A DNA stretch of 64,000 nucleotides from Anaerobacillus alkalidiazotrophicus (GTDB taxonomy: Bacteria; Bacillota; Bacilli; Bacillales_H; Anaerobacillaceae), in the NCBI RefSeq assembly GCF_001866055.1, contig NZ_MLQS01000001.1, positions 464,591 through 528,590 on the forward strand, given 5' to 3'. The notes under the pieces are model-generated. The model ran no database searches. It was given only the letters and a program-made list of their open reading frames with translations, and was not told the origin of the DNA. The number at the start of each line of letters is the position of its first letter. Positions within the stretch are counted from its first letter, which is position 1. Of the stretch, positions 1 through 9,271 are shown piece after piece. The position numbers and the translations under genes were made by a program.

Positions 1-1060
1 TTCCCTCAAAACTTGTTATAAATTTAATAAATTCCCATGCTTCATCTGGATATTTCGATTTTGATGAAATTCCAAGTGCCCATCCCCCATTTGGCGCAAC
101 TTGATATTTAGCCTTTGGCAACGGAGCAATTCCGAAATCTTCTCCTAATACAAAGTTAGGGAAACTTTCTAATTCTGTTACATGCCACGAACCCAATACA
201 GTCATAGCAAGCATTCCGGATTGAAAAGCATCCGGGGGCAATTCAACTGAAGCTACACGATGTTTGTGATATAAATCTTGATAAAATTGCAATGCTTCCA
301 ATGCTTCTTCTGAATTTAAATAACCTTCTGCTGTTGTCGCATCTGAACTTAAAATTTCTACTCCGAATTGCCATAAGAGAGGCATTTTAAAATATGCAGG
401 ACCTTCTCCGTCACCAAATCCTTGTGCTGGATCAATCCCATACACTCCCTTTTCTGGATTATAGACTTTTTTGGCTATCTCTAATACCTCATCCCATGTC
501 ATTGGCTTAGTTGGATCTTCAGAAGGATAAGGAATACCCGCCTCCTTAAATAAGTGCTTATTATAAAATAAGGCAATACTAGATTCGATGATAGGGGCGA
601 GAAAAATTTCACCCTGATAGGTTAATCCGTGTAATGTTGGTTCAAGGATATCACCTATATTACCTTCCTTTTTCATGTAATGATCTAAGGATAGTAATAC
701 TCCAGCATTTGCATAAAGAGCTAAGTTGGGACTGTCGATCGTGATAATATCAGGAGAATTTCCTGCAGCTATTTCTGTACGCAACCTTAATTCAAAGTCT
801 TGAGCCCAATGCGTTGATTGCATATTAATCACAATATTCGGATGTGAAGCCTCAAAAGCAGAAACTAATTCATCATATGCTTTATTAAACTCTGGGTTCC
901 CTAAATTCCGTAAGAATGTCAATTCTATTTTATCTACATCATTCTTTTCACCAACATGATTTTCACGATCACTAACCGATATGTTAAAAAAAGAGAGTAA
1001 ATAGCCAGCAAAAATGATTACAATTATTGAAATAATAATGAAAGCTACCTTTTTATTCAT
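1..1060 (-). CDS. Extracellular sugar-binding protein of an ABC importer (family 1), C-terminus cut by window edge
   Basis: An open frame from an ATG at 1058-1060 runs leftward to the window edge, about 353 codons without a stop. It reads as a family-1 solute-binding protein (MalE/MsmE/YesO type) that would deliver oligosaccharides to membrane permeases. It is a close tandem paralogue of the gene at 1129-2460; long stretches of DNA are nearly identical. The N-terminus is a hydrophobic segment (about residues 5-25) without a lipobox cysteine, so an uncleaved membrane anchor is more likely than a lipoprotein. It is last in a run sensor kinase, regulator, binding protein, binding protein. No permease genes are visible; they may lie beyond the left edge. 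Substrate unknown. Confidence 0.85.
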   Translation of the reverse strand, partial: MNKKVAFIIISIIVIIFAGYLLSFFNISVSDRENHVGEKNDVDKIELTFLRNLGNPEFNKAYDELVSAFEASHPNIVINMQSTHWAQDFELRLRTEIAAGNSPDIITIDSPNLALYANAGVLLSLDHYMKKEGNIGDILEPTLHGLTYQGEIFLAPIIESSIALFYNKHLFKEAGIPYPSEDPTKPMTWDEVLEIAKKVYNPEKGVYGIDPAQGFGDGEGPAYFKMPLLWQFGVEILSSDATTAEGYLNSEEALEALQFYQDLYHKHRVASVELPPDAFQSGMLAMTVLGSWHVTELESFPNFVLGEDFGIAPLPKAKYQVAPNGGWALGISSKSKYPDEAWEFIKFITSFEG

Positions 1061-1128
1061 GATACTTCCTTTCTTTCGCTATCCTAATATTGGCCCAATT
1101 ATAATATCGGTCAGCTTTTATAGCTAAT

Positions 1129-2460
1129 TTATCGTCTCTGAATCCCCCTTAGACTTGCATCAATTTTTTCAACCGCTGCATCGGCTGCTTCGTTTACATC
1201 TCTTCCAGCGATACCAATATCCTCAAATAATGCCCTAACTGCATCACTTACGACAGGATATGCAGAAGTTACAGGGCGGTTCTTTGAATTATTTTGTGCT
1301 TGGTGGACAAATATATTTTTGGGATACTCACTAAGTTCAGAAAATTCCTTGGCTACTGAGTATCTTGCAGGGATATCACCTGTAATTTCAACATACTTTT
1401 TCGCTCCTTCAAAACTTGTCACATATTTAATGAATTCCCAGGCTTCATCAGGATATTGAGATTTTGAAGAGATTCCAAGCGCCCAACCACCGTTTGGAAC
1501 AATTTGATTTTTCCCCTTTGGCAAGGGAGCAATCCCAAAATCCTCTCCTAATACAAAGTCAGATAAACTTTTCAATTCTGTTAAGTGCCAAGAACCTAAT
1601 ATAGTCATTGCCAAATTTCCAGATTGAAAGGGATTTGTAGGCAATTCAACGGCAGCTACACGGTATTTGTGATATAAATCCTGATAAAATTGTAGGGCCT
1701 CCAATGCTTCTTTTGAATTTAAATAGCCATCAGCTGTTGATGCATCTGGACTTAAAACTTCCGCTCCGAACTGCCAAAGGAGTGGCATTTTAAAATAAGC
1801 GGCACTTTCCCCGTCAGCAAATCCTTGTGCTGGATCAATCCCATACACTCCCTTTTCTGGATTATAGACTTTTTTAGCTATCTCTAATACCCCATCCCAT
1901 GTCATTGGTTTAGTTGGATCTTCAGAAGGATAAGGAATACCCGCCTCTTCAAAAAGGTGCATATTATAAAACAGAGCCAGCCCAGACTCTATTATAGGCG
2001 CAAGATAAATTTCACCTTTATAGATCAGTCCCCGTAGAGTCGTATCTGGAATATCTTCAATAGCCCCTTCTTTTTTCATGTATTCATCTATCGATAAGAG
2101 CGATCCTGAGTTTGCATATAGAGCCAAATTTGGAGTGTCAATTGATAAAATATCTGGGGGATTTCCTACTGCAATTGCCGTTCGCAATCTCATTTCATAA
2201 TCACCGTAAGGAATAAAAACCATGTTTACTTCAATTGTAGGGTGAGCTAATTCAAAAGCAGAAATTAACTCCTTATAAGCGTTATTTTCTGATAGCGTCC
2301 CATAACTTCGCCAAAATGTTAGTTGAATTTTATCGACACCATTGCTGCGGCCCTCAACATGGTCTTTCTTGTTATAGAATGGCTCGAAAACAGACAGCGT
2401 ATATCCCACTAAAATAATTGGAATCATTGAAATAATAATAAATGCTATTTTCTTTTTCAT
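1129..2460 (-). CDS. Extracellular sugar-binding protein of an ABC importer (family 1)
   Basis: 443 residues, a normal length for family-1 solute-binding proteins. The N-terminus is a lysine-rich start plus one hydrophobic helix (about 5-25) and has no lipobox cysteine, as in its downstream paralogue. The mature part shows the family pattern: a LTFWRSYG strand near the start, a PDILSIDTPN motif, and a tryptophan-rich C-terminal lobe. The start at 2460 has a GAAGTGGGA ribosome binding site. It lies 25 bp after the response regulator gene, so it is probably in one operon with the YesMN-like pair, and the regulator may control it. Alternative: a sensory binding protein that feeds the kinase rather than a transporter subunit. 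Confidence 0.9.
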   Translation of the reverse strand: MKKKIAFIIISMIPIILVGYTLSVFEPFYNKKDHVEGRSNGVDKIQLTFWRSYGTLSENNAYKELISAFELAHPTIEVNMVFIPYGDYEMRLRTAIAVGNPPDILSIDTPNLALYANSGSLLSIDEYMKKEGAIEDIPDTTLRGLIYKGEIYLAPIIESGLALFYNMHLFEEAGIPYPSEDPTKPMTWDGVLEIAKKVYNPEKGVYGIDPAQGFADGESAAYFKMPLLWQFGAEVLSPDASTADGYLNSKEALEALQFYQDLYHKYRVAAVELPTNPFQSGNLAMTILGSWHLTELKSLSDFVLGEDFGIAPLPKGKNQIVPNGGWALGISSKSQYPDEAWEFIKYVTSFEGAKKYVEITGDIPARYSVAKEFSELSEYPKNIFVHQAQNNSKNRPVTSAYPVVSDAVRALFEDIGIAGRDVNEAADAAVEKIDASLRGIQRR

Positions 2461-2485
2461 ACTGTCCCACTTCTTCCGTCAATTT

Positions 2486-4081
2486 TTATTGACTAAAATT
2501 TAGAGACTTACGGTACTCAACAGGTGTTTTTCCAAACTGTTTTTTAAAGACTGTACTAAAATAACCTGAGTTTGAAAAACCAACAAGGTGAGCAACGTCG
2601 ATGATTTTAAGCTGTTGATCTTTCAAAAAATGTTGAGCTTTATCCATTCTCAATTTAATAAGATAGTCACTAAAATTTTGTCCAACATGGTTTTTAAAAA
2701 TTTCAGATAAATAAGCACTGTTGATATGAAATTGTTCTGCCAATGTCGTAAGTGAAATTTCACTTGCATAATGCTTTTCCAAATACCGGCGAACATTTTC
2801 TACGATCATCGCCCCGTTTGACGAGCAACGAGCTTCATTTACCCTTTCAATAATTGATTGTGCTAAATGAATAAGCTGCTCAATGACTCTGTTTTGAGAA
2901 TTAAGCTCCCAAATACTCTGTTGGCAATTCCAGATTGTATTATTTATATCGTTTGTATCTAAATCATATTTTCGTGCTAAAGAGCCTAACAAAAATAACA
3001 CTCGGTTGGAAGAAAATGAGAAGGTCATGATTGATTGGTTATTCGTTCCACCTAAAAGAGAATAAATATTAGTTTTAAATGCATCATGATTCATATTTTC
3101 AATGGCATTAATTAACCTTTTTTCGAAATCGGGTGAATATTCGAACATCTCTTTACTAAATGTCCCATCGATAACCTGAGATTGAGAACCCAACTGACTT
3201 TGACTCCAAGAAAGCAACGCTGAAATAAAGCCAGACTTAAATTCTTTCAGACCAGTAACAACTTTTCCGATCCCAATCACTGTTTCAACATTTATCAATT
3301 CTTTTACTTGTCGCTGCACTGTTTGAATAAAACTGGAATTTTGTTTTAAAGGTTCTAAATCTACTCGATGTATAAAGTGAATGATATTAGCGTAACTTGC
3401 ATCATAAAAAGAATAAGTTCCTTCATACCCTTCTGCTAATTCCCTGCACATCATACGAAAAGGCAACCATAGTTCCTTTAGGTTCATTCGATTACGATTT
3501 GAGGTCCTCATTTCAACCGTAACAAACTGAACTTCTACGTTTTCATTTGCAAAGGCTTCTAACTGCAGCTGGTACAATCTCTCAATAGCAATCGTGGGCT
3601 CTGACCAATCTTCCTTTACTAAATGCAGTAAATACTGTTCGCGAATTTCTTCTAACTGGTTATGAAAAACACGGCTCATCCGTTCAGATTCAATTTGCTT
3701 TTTCTTTTCTTCTTTACCTTCTCTCTTAATCCTTCTTAACACATCGACTAATTCATCCGGGGCTACTGGCTTTAATAAATAATCCTTTACTCCTTCGATT
3801 AGTGAAGATCTTACATACTCAAAATCAGAATAGCCAGATAAAACGATCACTTTTATGTGGGGATGTTCAAGATTACATCGCTTTACAAATTCGATGCCGT
3901 CCATGATAGGCATTCTGACATCTGTAATGACGATATCGACGTCAGTCACTTTTATTTTTTCGAGGGCTTCTTGTCCATTTGAAGCTTCTCCGACAATTTG
4001 AAAACCTTCTTTTTCCCAGTCAACTTTCATACGTAACCCTTTTCGAATTTGGACCTCATCATCAGTGATTAATACGTTCAT
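2486..4081 (-). CDS. YesN-like response regulator with AraC-type DNA-binding domain
   Basis: 531 residues. Residues 1-120 form a receiver domain: the acidic cluster TDDE at the start, the phosphoacceptor aspartate 54 in VITDVRMP, and the conserved lysine in DYLLKPV. The last 100 residues hold two AraC/XylS helix-turn-helix motifs, with the family end pattern GFSNSGYFSTVFKKQFGKTPVEYR. The long middle region has no recognised fold. The start codon overlaps the end of the kinase gene by 20 bp, which points to translational coupling. Such pairs usually activate neighbouring sugar importer or carbohydrate-enzyme genes, so the two binding proteins just downstream are the likely targets (inference). 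Confidence 0.93.
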   Translation of the reverse strand: MNVLITDDEVQIRKGLRMKVDWEKEGFQIVGEASNGQEALEKIKVTDVDIVITDVRMPIMDGIEFVKRCNLEHPHIKVIVLSGYSDFEYVRSSLIEGVKDYLLKPVAPDELVDVLRRIKREGKEEKKKQIESERMSRVFHNQLEEIREQYLLHLVKEDWSEPTIAIERLYQLQLEAFANENVEVQFVTVEMRTSNRNRMNLKELWLPFRMMCRELAEGYEGTYSFYDASYANIIHFIHRVDLEPLKQNSSFIQTVQRQVKELINVETVIGIGKVVTGLKEFKSGFISALLSWSQSQLGSQSQVIDGTFSKEMFEYSPDFEKRLINAIENMNHDAFKTNIYSLLGGTNNQSIMTFSFSSNRVLFLLGSLARKYDLDTNDINNTIWNCQQSIWELNSQNRVIEQLIHLAQSIIERVNEARCSSNGAMIVENVRRYLEKHYASEISLTTLAEQFHINSAYLSEIFKNHVGQNFSDYLIKLRMDKAQHFLKDQQLKIIDVAHLVGFSNSGYFSTVFKKQFGKTPVEYRKSLNFSQ

Positions 4082-5867
4082 GGTGTATATCCTCCTTTTC
4101 CACCTTTATACACAATGTAATCCTTGTTCCTACATTCTTTTCAGATTGAATCTTATAAGAAAAATTTTGCCCATAATATAATCTTAATCGGCCCAGGACA
4201 TTTTTTAGGCCAATGCTTGTCCCCTTACTATCCAATACATTCCGTATTTCATTATTTTCTTCAGTATTATTAAGGTCTGAAATGCTTTCTTCCGAAATGC
4301 CGACTCCACTATCCTCCACAATAATAAATATTTGATCGCCGCTCTTTTTGGTTTTGATCTTTATGACTGCATGTGTATTTCCGATAAAGCTATATTTAAC
4401 TGAATTTTCAACAAGCGGCTGAATGATAAATTTTATAATTGGAAAAGACTTCGTTTCCGGATCTTCCTCAATCTCAATATCAATGTAATCTTCAAATCTT
4501 ACCTTTAAAATGTCAGTAAAATTTCTTATATAATTGATCTCTTCACCTAATTGTACGACATCACTATTTGTATTCAAAGAATACCTCATCATTCGCCCTA
4601 AATGAATGCTTACATTCATAACCTCTTTATTTTTTCCTTGTATGGCTAACCCTCCAATGATTTCAAGCGTATTATTCAGAAAATGGGGATTGATTTGGAG
4701 TAATAGGGCTTTATATTCCGCATCTTTTCTACGGATATTTGCTTCATACTCTGTTTTTATTAAATGGCTTAACCGATCAATCGTCTGACCAAAAACTTTT
4801 ATCAATAGCCCCACTTCATCGTTATGCGATTTTATTGTCGGCATATAACGTTTCGCGCCATTAAAGTCACCTCGTTCAATAAAGCTCATTGCTTTAGAGA
4901 GTTTTCCTAAAGGACTTACGATATTGGAAGAAAGTAAAAATGAAGCAATAATTGTTAAGATAAAAATGAGTGCACTAATTAAAAATAATTTTTTTTGTAT
5001 CTGATTTATCTTTAAGAACAATTCAGATTTGGTAATTTCACTAAATAGAATCCACTTACCTATTGATAACTTATGAAAAAATACGAGATAATCTTCGCCA
5101 AGATAGTTAGTTTCTATTAATCCTTTCTCTTGATGACTATTTAATATTTTTTCTAGGCTTTGTTCTAGTACAAAGTTGGGCGTATTAATATCTCCCGACA
5201 ATATATTCCCTCTATGAGGATCTAATAAATAAACTCGACCACTTTCACCAAGTTTAATTTTACTTAACGCAGTTTCGAGCAATGACGATGGGAAATTAAC
5301 TTTTATAATGCCATAATATTTAAATGTTTGCATATCATACAGTGGAATAAGAAAGCTATTAATATTGATTTCACGCATTTCTTGGTATTGTTGAAAAGGA
5401 TCTGTATGTGATTTCACCCACCGTAGATCATTTTTAAAAAAATCTTTGAACCACTTCATACTTTTTAGTGAAGGATGATTTCCCCAAGTTCCAGTACCAT
5501 CGTCAAGAAATACAGTTATCGACATTCCGTTTGAATTATTTATCATTATTGAAGATAATTGTGCTCTTAGGCGATTTCTCATCATCAGGCGCTCAGCGTC
5601 TGTCGTAACGCTAGCTTCATTTTCTAACTTGATCCATTGTTGCGTCGTTTCATTTATTAGTACCTGTTTCCCTATATCCTCTGCCTGCGTAGTAATTGAA
5701 TCAACGTACAGTGAATATTGATCCATCATCTCTATCGTTAAATCTTGAGTCTGTTCTTTAATAATGGATGTAAACCAACTTGGAATAATGATAGATAAAA
5801 TAATGAACGGGACTGTTAGTAATAATGTAAAAATTAAAAATAAACGATTTCGTAATGAAAAAAGCAT
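4062..5867 (-). CDS. YesM-like sensor histidine kinase
   Basis: 601 residues. A first membrane helix (about 9-30), a large extracytoplasmic sensor region resembling a double-Cache domain, a second helix near residue 295, a HAMP linker, then a LytS/YesM-type histidine kinase core. The phosphoacceptor motif is QINPHFLNNTLE, and the ATPase domain has the N-box QPLVENSVKYS and the glycine-rich DSGVGIS. The start has a strong GGAGGTG site eight bases upstream. It is the first gene of the putative operon kinase, regulator, binding proteins. The ligand is probably a sugar or oligosaccharide, sensed directly or through a binding protein. Confidence 0.93.
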   Translation of the reverse strand: MLFSLRNRLFLIFTLLLTVPFIILSIIIPSWFTSIIKEQTQDLTIEMMDQYSLYVDSITTQAEDIGKQVLINETTQQWIKLENEASVTTDAERLMMRNRLRAQLSSIMINNSNGMSITVFLDDGTGTWGNHPSLKSMKWFKDFFKNDLRWVKSHTDPFQQYQEMREININSFLIPLYDMQTFKYYGIIKVNFPSSLLETALSKIKLGESGRVYLLDPHRGNILSGDINTPNFVLEQSLEKILNSHQEKGLIETNYLGEDYLVFFHKLSIGKWILFSEITKSELFLKINQIQKKLFLISALIFILTIIASFLLSSNIVSPLGKLSKAMSFIERGDFNGAKRYMPTIKSHNDEVGLLIKVFGQTIDRLSHLIKTEYEANIRRKDAEYKALLLQINPHFLNNTLEIIGGLAIQGKNKEVMNVSIHLGRMMRYSLNTNSDVVQLGEEINYIRNFTDILKVRFEDYIDIEIEEDPETKSFPIIKFIIQPLVENSVKYSFIGNTHAVIKIKTKKSGDQIFIIVEDSGVGISEESISDLNNTEENNEIRNVLDSKGTSIGLKNVLGRLRLYYGQNFSYKIQSEKNVGTRITLCIKVEKEDIHHERINH

Positions 5868-5931
5868 TTAACACCTCCAAAACACAAAAGAAAACCCTTA
5901 CAAAACCAACTACTACCTTTTCTAAATTTAA

Positions 5932-5960
5932 ATTATATCATTTATGATGATATTTTTCAT
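5932..5960 (-). promoter_or_regulatory. Possible SigA promoter of the kinase operon
   Basis: On the minus strand ATGAAA, 17 bp, then a perfect TATAAT, about 65 bp before the kinase start. The -35 box matches the consensus at four of six positions. It sits in an AT-rich stretch with the imperfect inverted repeat ATATCAT...ATGATAT around the spacer, which might be an operator. Confidence 0.4.
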
Positions 5961-6144
5961 CTTTAGCATGTTACCATTAGTCGTTTTTTAGCATCTTGAA
6001 AAAGCCTGTTTATGTAAACATTAATGCTATTGAACCGTTTTTTGAACAATAGCATTCCGTCTTCAACAAAAAATTGAATCTATTAGTTAAATAATCATTT
6101 GATTAAATCATATATAGATCATAAGCTTACCATTGTGTCATTAT

Positions 6145-6543
6145 TCAAATAAGAAATTTTGAGAATTTTGCTAACAGCATAGGCAATCTATTTAAGGAAA
6201 CGCTCTGGTTATTTTTCTTATTCAACATAATTATTTTCTTGTTTATTTGATCTATTCGTTTTTTTCCCCATTCATACACCATCTCAACAATTGGTAGTAA
6301 TGTCATCCCAAGCTCAGTCATTGAATATTCGACTTTTGGAGGAATTTCCGGAAACACTTCTCTATGAACGATTCCATCTTCTATCAGTTCACGTAATTGG
6401 TTTGTTAATACCTTATGAGATATTCCAGAGAATAGTCTTTGGAGTTCGCTGAAGCGATGTGCCCTTCTACACCTAAATGCCACAAAATAACAATTTTCTA
6501 CTAATAATCGATAAGGTAAGTTCTTTTTCACAATGATATTCAT
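6145..6543 (-). pseudogene. HxlR-family transcriptional regulator, broken N-terminus
   Basis: From about residue 30 the frame is a clear HxlR/YodB-type winged helix: RFSELQRLF, then GISHKVLTNQLRELIEDGIVHRE and PKVEYSMTELG. The start of the domain is wrong in this frame. The expected helix IVILWHLGVEG is present one base out of frame, around 6450-6490, so at least one indel has scrambled the first 30 residues. The cysteine-containing start typical of redox-sensing members is not visible. The tail after residue 100 also looks atypical. No partner gene is next to it. Probably non-functional; a sequencing error is the alternative. Confidence 0.7.
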
Positions 6544-6711
6544 GATTTACTATTCTTTTTAAGTTCTTCTCTCAATGTATTTGACATAGGGAGTTAGCTC
6601 CTTTTTGTATGAAAAACTTTTCGTTTAGAAGGCCATATTAAATAAGCCCCCAGTTCCTGATTTTTTTTGAAGGGGGATGATGTAGAGTTTTTTTAATTAC
6701 AATGAAAGTGT

Positions 6712-7941
6712 TTAAGCAGTTTGCTGAGAGTTTTCGATTGTATAGCATTTCCTTTTTAAGTATTCAATCATTTTTAATTCTTTGTTCTTTTCTTTCTCTT
6801 TGAGGTAATCTGGGCCTAGTTCCTGATAGGGTTCACCTGTTTTTAAAATGTTGTAAGCGATGGTTAAAATTAAATGAGCGGAAGCAATTCGTCCCTTCAT
6901 TTTTCCTTGACGCTTAGTAATCCTTTTCCTATGCGATGCAATTCGATTGTGTTGCCTTGAAGTAGCCAGGACACATTCGACGGCCATCGTTTTTAATGCT
7001 TTATTGCCTTGTGTGGATTTACTTGTTTTTTTTACCGGCGCTTTCGTGATTTCCGGGACAGACACCAGCCCATGATGCAAGATGTTTGGAAGACTTAAAT
7101 ACAGACATATCCACCCCCATCTCGGCAATAAATGTGGCTGCGGCAGCCTTATTTACACCTGGGATACCGTCTAGTAATTCTACCTGTTTACGATATGGGG
7201 ACAGGAGATTGTCAATTTGTTCTTCCAATTCTTCAATCTTCTTTTCTAAATAACACATGTGATCCCAATGGTAGCTCAACATATCACGGTGATGACGTCG
7301 CATCCGGCCATTGATGGCACTTGCAATATCTGCAATACTTGCTTTTGTTCGCTTATCTACCAGTTCGTGCAGTTGCTTGGTTTCGATTTTTTCACCGTTG
7401 ATGGTCGCCTCAAGAATACGACGTCCTGAAACACCGAAAATGTTTGATAGAACCGAAGTAAGCTTGATGTTGGCATCCTGAAGAATTTTGTGAATGCGAT
7501 TTCGCTCCGAGGTACGATTATGAATTAATTTTTTTCGATAGCGAGTAAGATCACGTAAATCGCGAATATCCTCTGGTGGAACAAACGTGCTTTCAATAAG
7601 ACCGCATCGTAAAAGTTGGGCCAGCCATTCGGCATCTTTTACATCGGTTTTGCGTCCTGGAACATTTTTAACGTGTCTTGCATTGGCAAGGATCAATTCG
7701 ATAGTATCTTCGAGGATATTCTCCATACTGGTTTCCAGTAGATCCCGGTACTTTCCATCACCACATCCGTTACATCAAGTTCAGATAACCAATCACTTAG
7801 AGATAATAGACCGGTTGTAGTGGTTTCAAACGTTTCAATCGTTTTTTCTGGCTTTCTGTCTAACCGTCCAAATAATACACAAGCTACCACGGTTTCTTGG
7901 TGTACATCTAGGCCTGCACACCGTTCAATCATCGCTTCCAT
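6712..7941 (-). pseudogene. IS110-family transposase split over three frames
   Basis: Three overlapping frames (7941-7693, 7726-7019, 7128-6712) join into one DEDD recombinase of about 410 residues. Visible are AGLDVH and VVMESTGIYW in the first part, GRKTDVKDAEWLAQLL in the second (together the RuvC-like acidic residues), and the C-terminal domain with GIPGVNKAAAATFIAEMG, ASWAGVCPGNHESAGKK and its serine. The first break is at about 7725 (after PVW); the second is at a run of eight A (7026-7033 on the plus strand as T), a typical slippage site. The enzyme is probably dead, unless the A run supports programmed frameshifting. IS110 elements lack terminal inverted repeats, so the ends cannot be drawn. 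Confidence 0.85.
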
Positions 7942-8340
7942 AGGAGAGTCACCTCAAAGATTAAATTAACAATACATATGACAGTAGTAATGATGCAAAA
8001 ATTTTGTATACGTACTATTCGTACAGTAGATGGTCCTTCAATACTGTCACAACCAGTTTCTTATACAGGGTATCTTCTTGGAAGATCCACCAAAAAAGCA
8101 TTCAGCCTGGTTGTATTGTTACTATCATTATGGACAGTGGATTTAGGGGTTAGACTTTATTTAGGGGAGGGAGATGAATTTTTTCATGGTAGATGGTGGC
8201 GGCGTAAAACGCCGCCATGGGAGTTTCTTATAAGAGTAACCGTTCGGTAACCCTTGCACAAAAAAGTGCATTCTTCACAATATAGAAAACCGTCGGTAGA
8301 ATGAAATAGTCTTAAATACAAATCTTTTTCTAGTTTAGGA
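7942..8340. other. Non-coding stretch upstream of the IS110 transposase, with a GC hairpin
   Basis: No convincing gene. It includes the 5' flank of the IS110 transposase, where this family encodes its guide (bridge) RNA. A perfect 8-bp stem with a 5-nt loop lies at 8197-8217 (TGGCGGCG / CGCCGCCA), and a smaller one at 8256-8270 (TGCAC / GTGCA). The open frame at 7978-8250 on the plus strand has no ribosome binding site and no family resemblance, so I do not call it. Whether a bridge RNA is preserved cannot be decided by eye. Confidence 0.4.
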
Positions 8341-8345
8341 GGCAA

Positions 8346-8372
8346 ATGGTTATGGGTAAAATGCGTTATTAA
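8346..8372 (+). other. Possible leader peptide, 6 to 8 codons, just before a terminator
   Basis: AGGAGG at 8337-8342 is followed nine bases later by ATG at 8352, which encodes MGKMRY and a stop (an ATG at 8346 adds two codons). Five bases after the stop begins an intrinsic terminator (8377-8405). This is the layout of an attenuation leader. K-M-R fits the basic-X-basic motif at which macrolides stall ribosomes. The regulated gene would be the broken YczE-like gene downstream, or one lost by rearrangement. No data in the sequence prove translation. Confidence 0.3.
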
Positions 8373-8376
8373 TTAT

Positions 8377-8405
8377 GCCACCAGAACGAAGGGGTGGCTC
8401 CTTTT
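8377..8405 (+). terminator. Intrinsic terminator or attenuator
   Basis: Stem GCCACC (8377-8382) pairs with GGTGGC (8393-8398) over a 10-nt loop, followed by TCCTTTTT. It lies between the possible leader peptide and the YczE-like pseudogene. Confidence 0.5.
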
Positions 8406-8417
8406 TCACTTTTTAAG

Positions 8418-8752
8418 TAAAAAGAAAATTACGATTAGCTAGTGGTTTACTAAGTTCTTTCCCTGGCCCTCAGAACCTCATTGTTCAAATTATGGTGTTG
8501 TTGACAGCCACCATTATTTTAGGGATGGGAGTTTCGATTTACCTATAGGCAAAAATTTTCTGTAAACCCAAGGATCGGTTAATGGAGGTAATCCATGAAA
8601 GATTCGGATTCAGCATACGAACCGCAAAATTAATTGCGGAAATTTTTGCACTCACTCTTGCATTTTTATCCAATGGCGCAATTAGAATGGCGACCGTTCT
8701 TGTTGCCTTCACTACGGGATATTTCATTCAGTTTTTTTATCTGAAAATTTAA
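8418..8752 (+). pseudogene. YczE/YitT-like membrane protein remnant with in-frame stop
   Basis: The plus-strand frame reads VKRKLRLASGLLSS..., a hydrophobic helix TATIILGMGVSIYL, a TAG stop at about 8548, and then in the same frame RLMEVIHERFGFSIRTAKLIAEIF and a C-terminal helix RMATVLVAFTTGYFIQFF. The pattern with helix-GVS.YL...DRLM...F..S...AKLI.E resembles YczE-type membrane proteins (about 200 residues). The N-terminal half is missing and there is an internal stop, so it is a remnant. Function unknown. The reverse-strand frame here (8539-8727) is its shadow. Confidence 0.6.
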
Positions 8753-8824
8753 TTCTTATTCAATAATACTCGTCAGGTGTTGTTCAAGAGTGAGTTTACT
8801 CTGTCTTTCGTTAAACTTAGATCT

Positions 8825-8857
8825 AAAAAAAAATACGCCTCTCAAAACGTGAGAGGC
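8825..8857 (-). terminator. Intrinsic terminator (minus strand)
   Basis: Perfect 8-bp stem GCCTCTCA (8837-8844) / TGAGAGGC (8850-8857); read leftward it is followed by nine T. It could end transcripts from the ABC exporter genes. The stem sequence recurs at 22264-22292 between two levansucrase genes. Confidence 0.7.
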
Positions 8858-8859
8858 TT

Positions 8860-9271
8860 GCTTGTCATTACTAGCTTATTAAAAATAACTCTTTAAAAAA
8901 GCAGTTGCAAAATCAAACTAAACTTTTCTGTATCCAAAGTATTTTCTCTTTTTCTTTTGTAGGCAAAGACATCCTGAACTTTGTCTTCAATACATTGACA
9001 TTTGAACTAATGAATCCTACTTTCTTATTAGGTTTACTATTTAAATTAGTAATTCCATCAAAATGAAGGGTCATTTTGAAAAGTAAATGACCCTCTTTTG
9101 AAATGACAGCTCGATACTTCCAATATATTCTCCATCTGCATATGTCCTTTTATTTTTCCTATCCAGATGCTCATTAGATTCATCACCCTGAAATAAGTAG
9201 AGACTTATCCTTCCATAGCCAATTAACTTCTTAAAATGTCAAAGTCTTCTCTCTTTCCATAAATCGGACAC
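8860..9271. other. Intergenic stretch with hairpin and possible coding remnant
   Basis: No intact gene. A 10-bp perfect inverted repeat AGGGTCATTT / AAATGACCCT lies at 9067-9094 and is followed by CTTTT on the plus strand. On the minus strand about 9240-9080 there is a short open stretch (YGRISLYLF, then TYADGEYIGSIELSF) that looks protein-like but belongs to no family I recognise; it has no start and is probably a remnant. Confidence 0.35.

Noticed and set aside
7978..8250. 90-codon frame on the plus strand
   Set aside because: No ribosome binding site, odd composition, contains a perfect hairpin; lies in IS110 flank.
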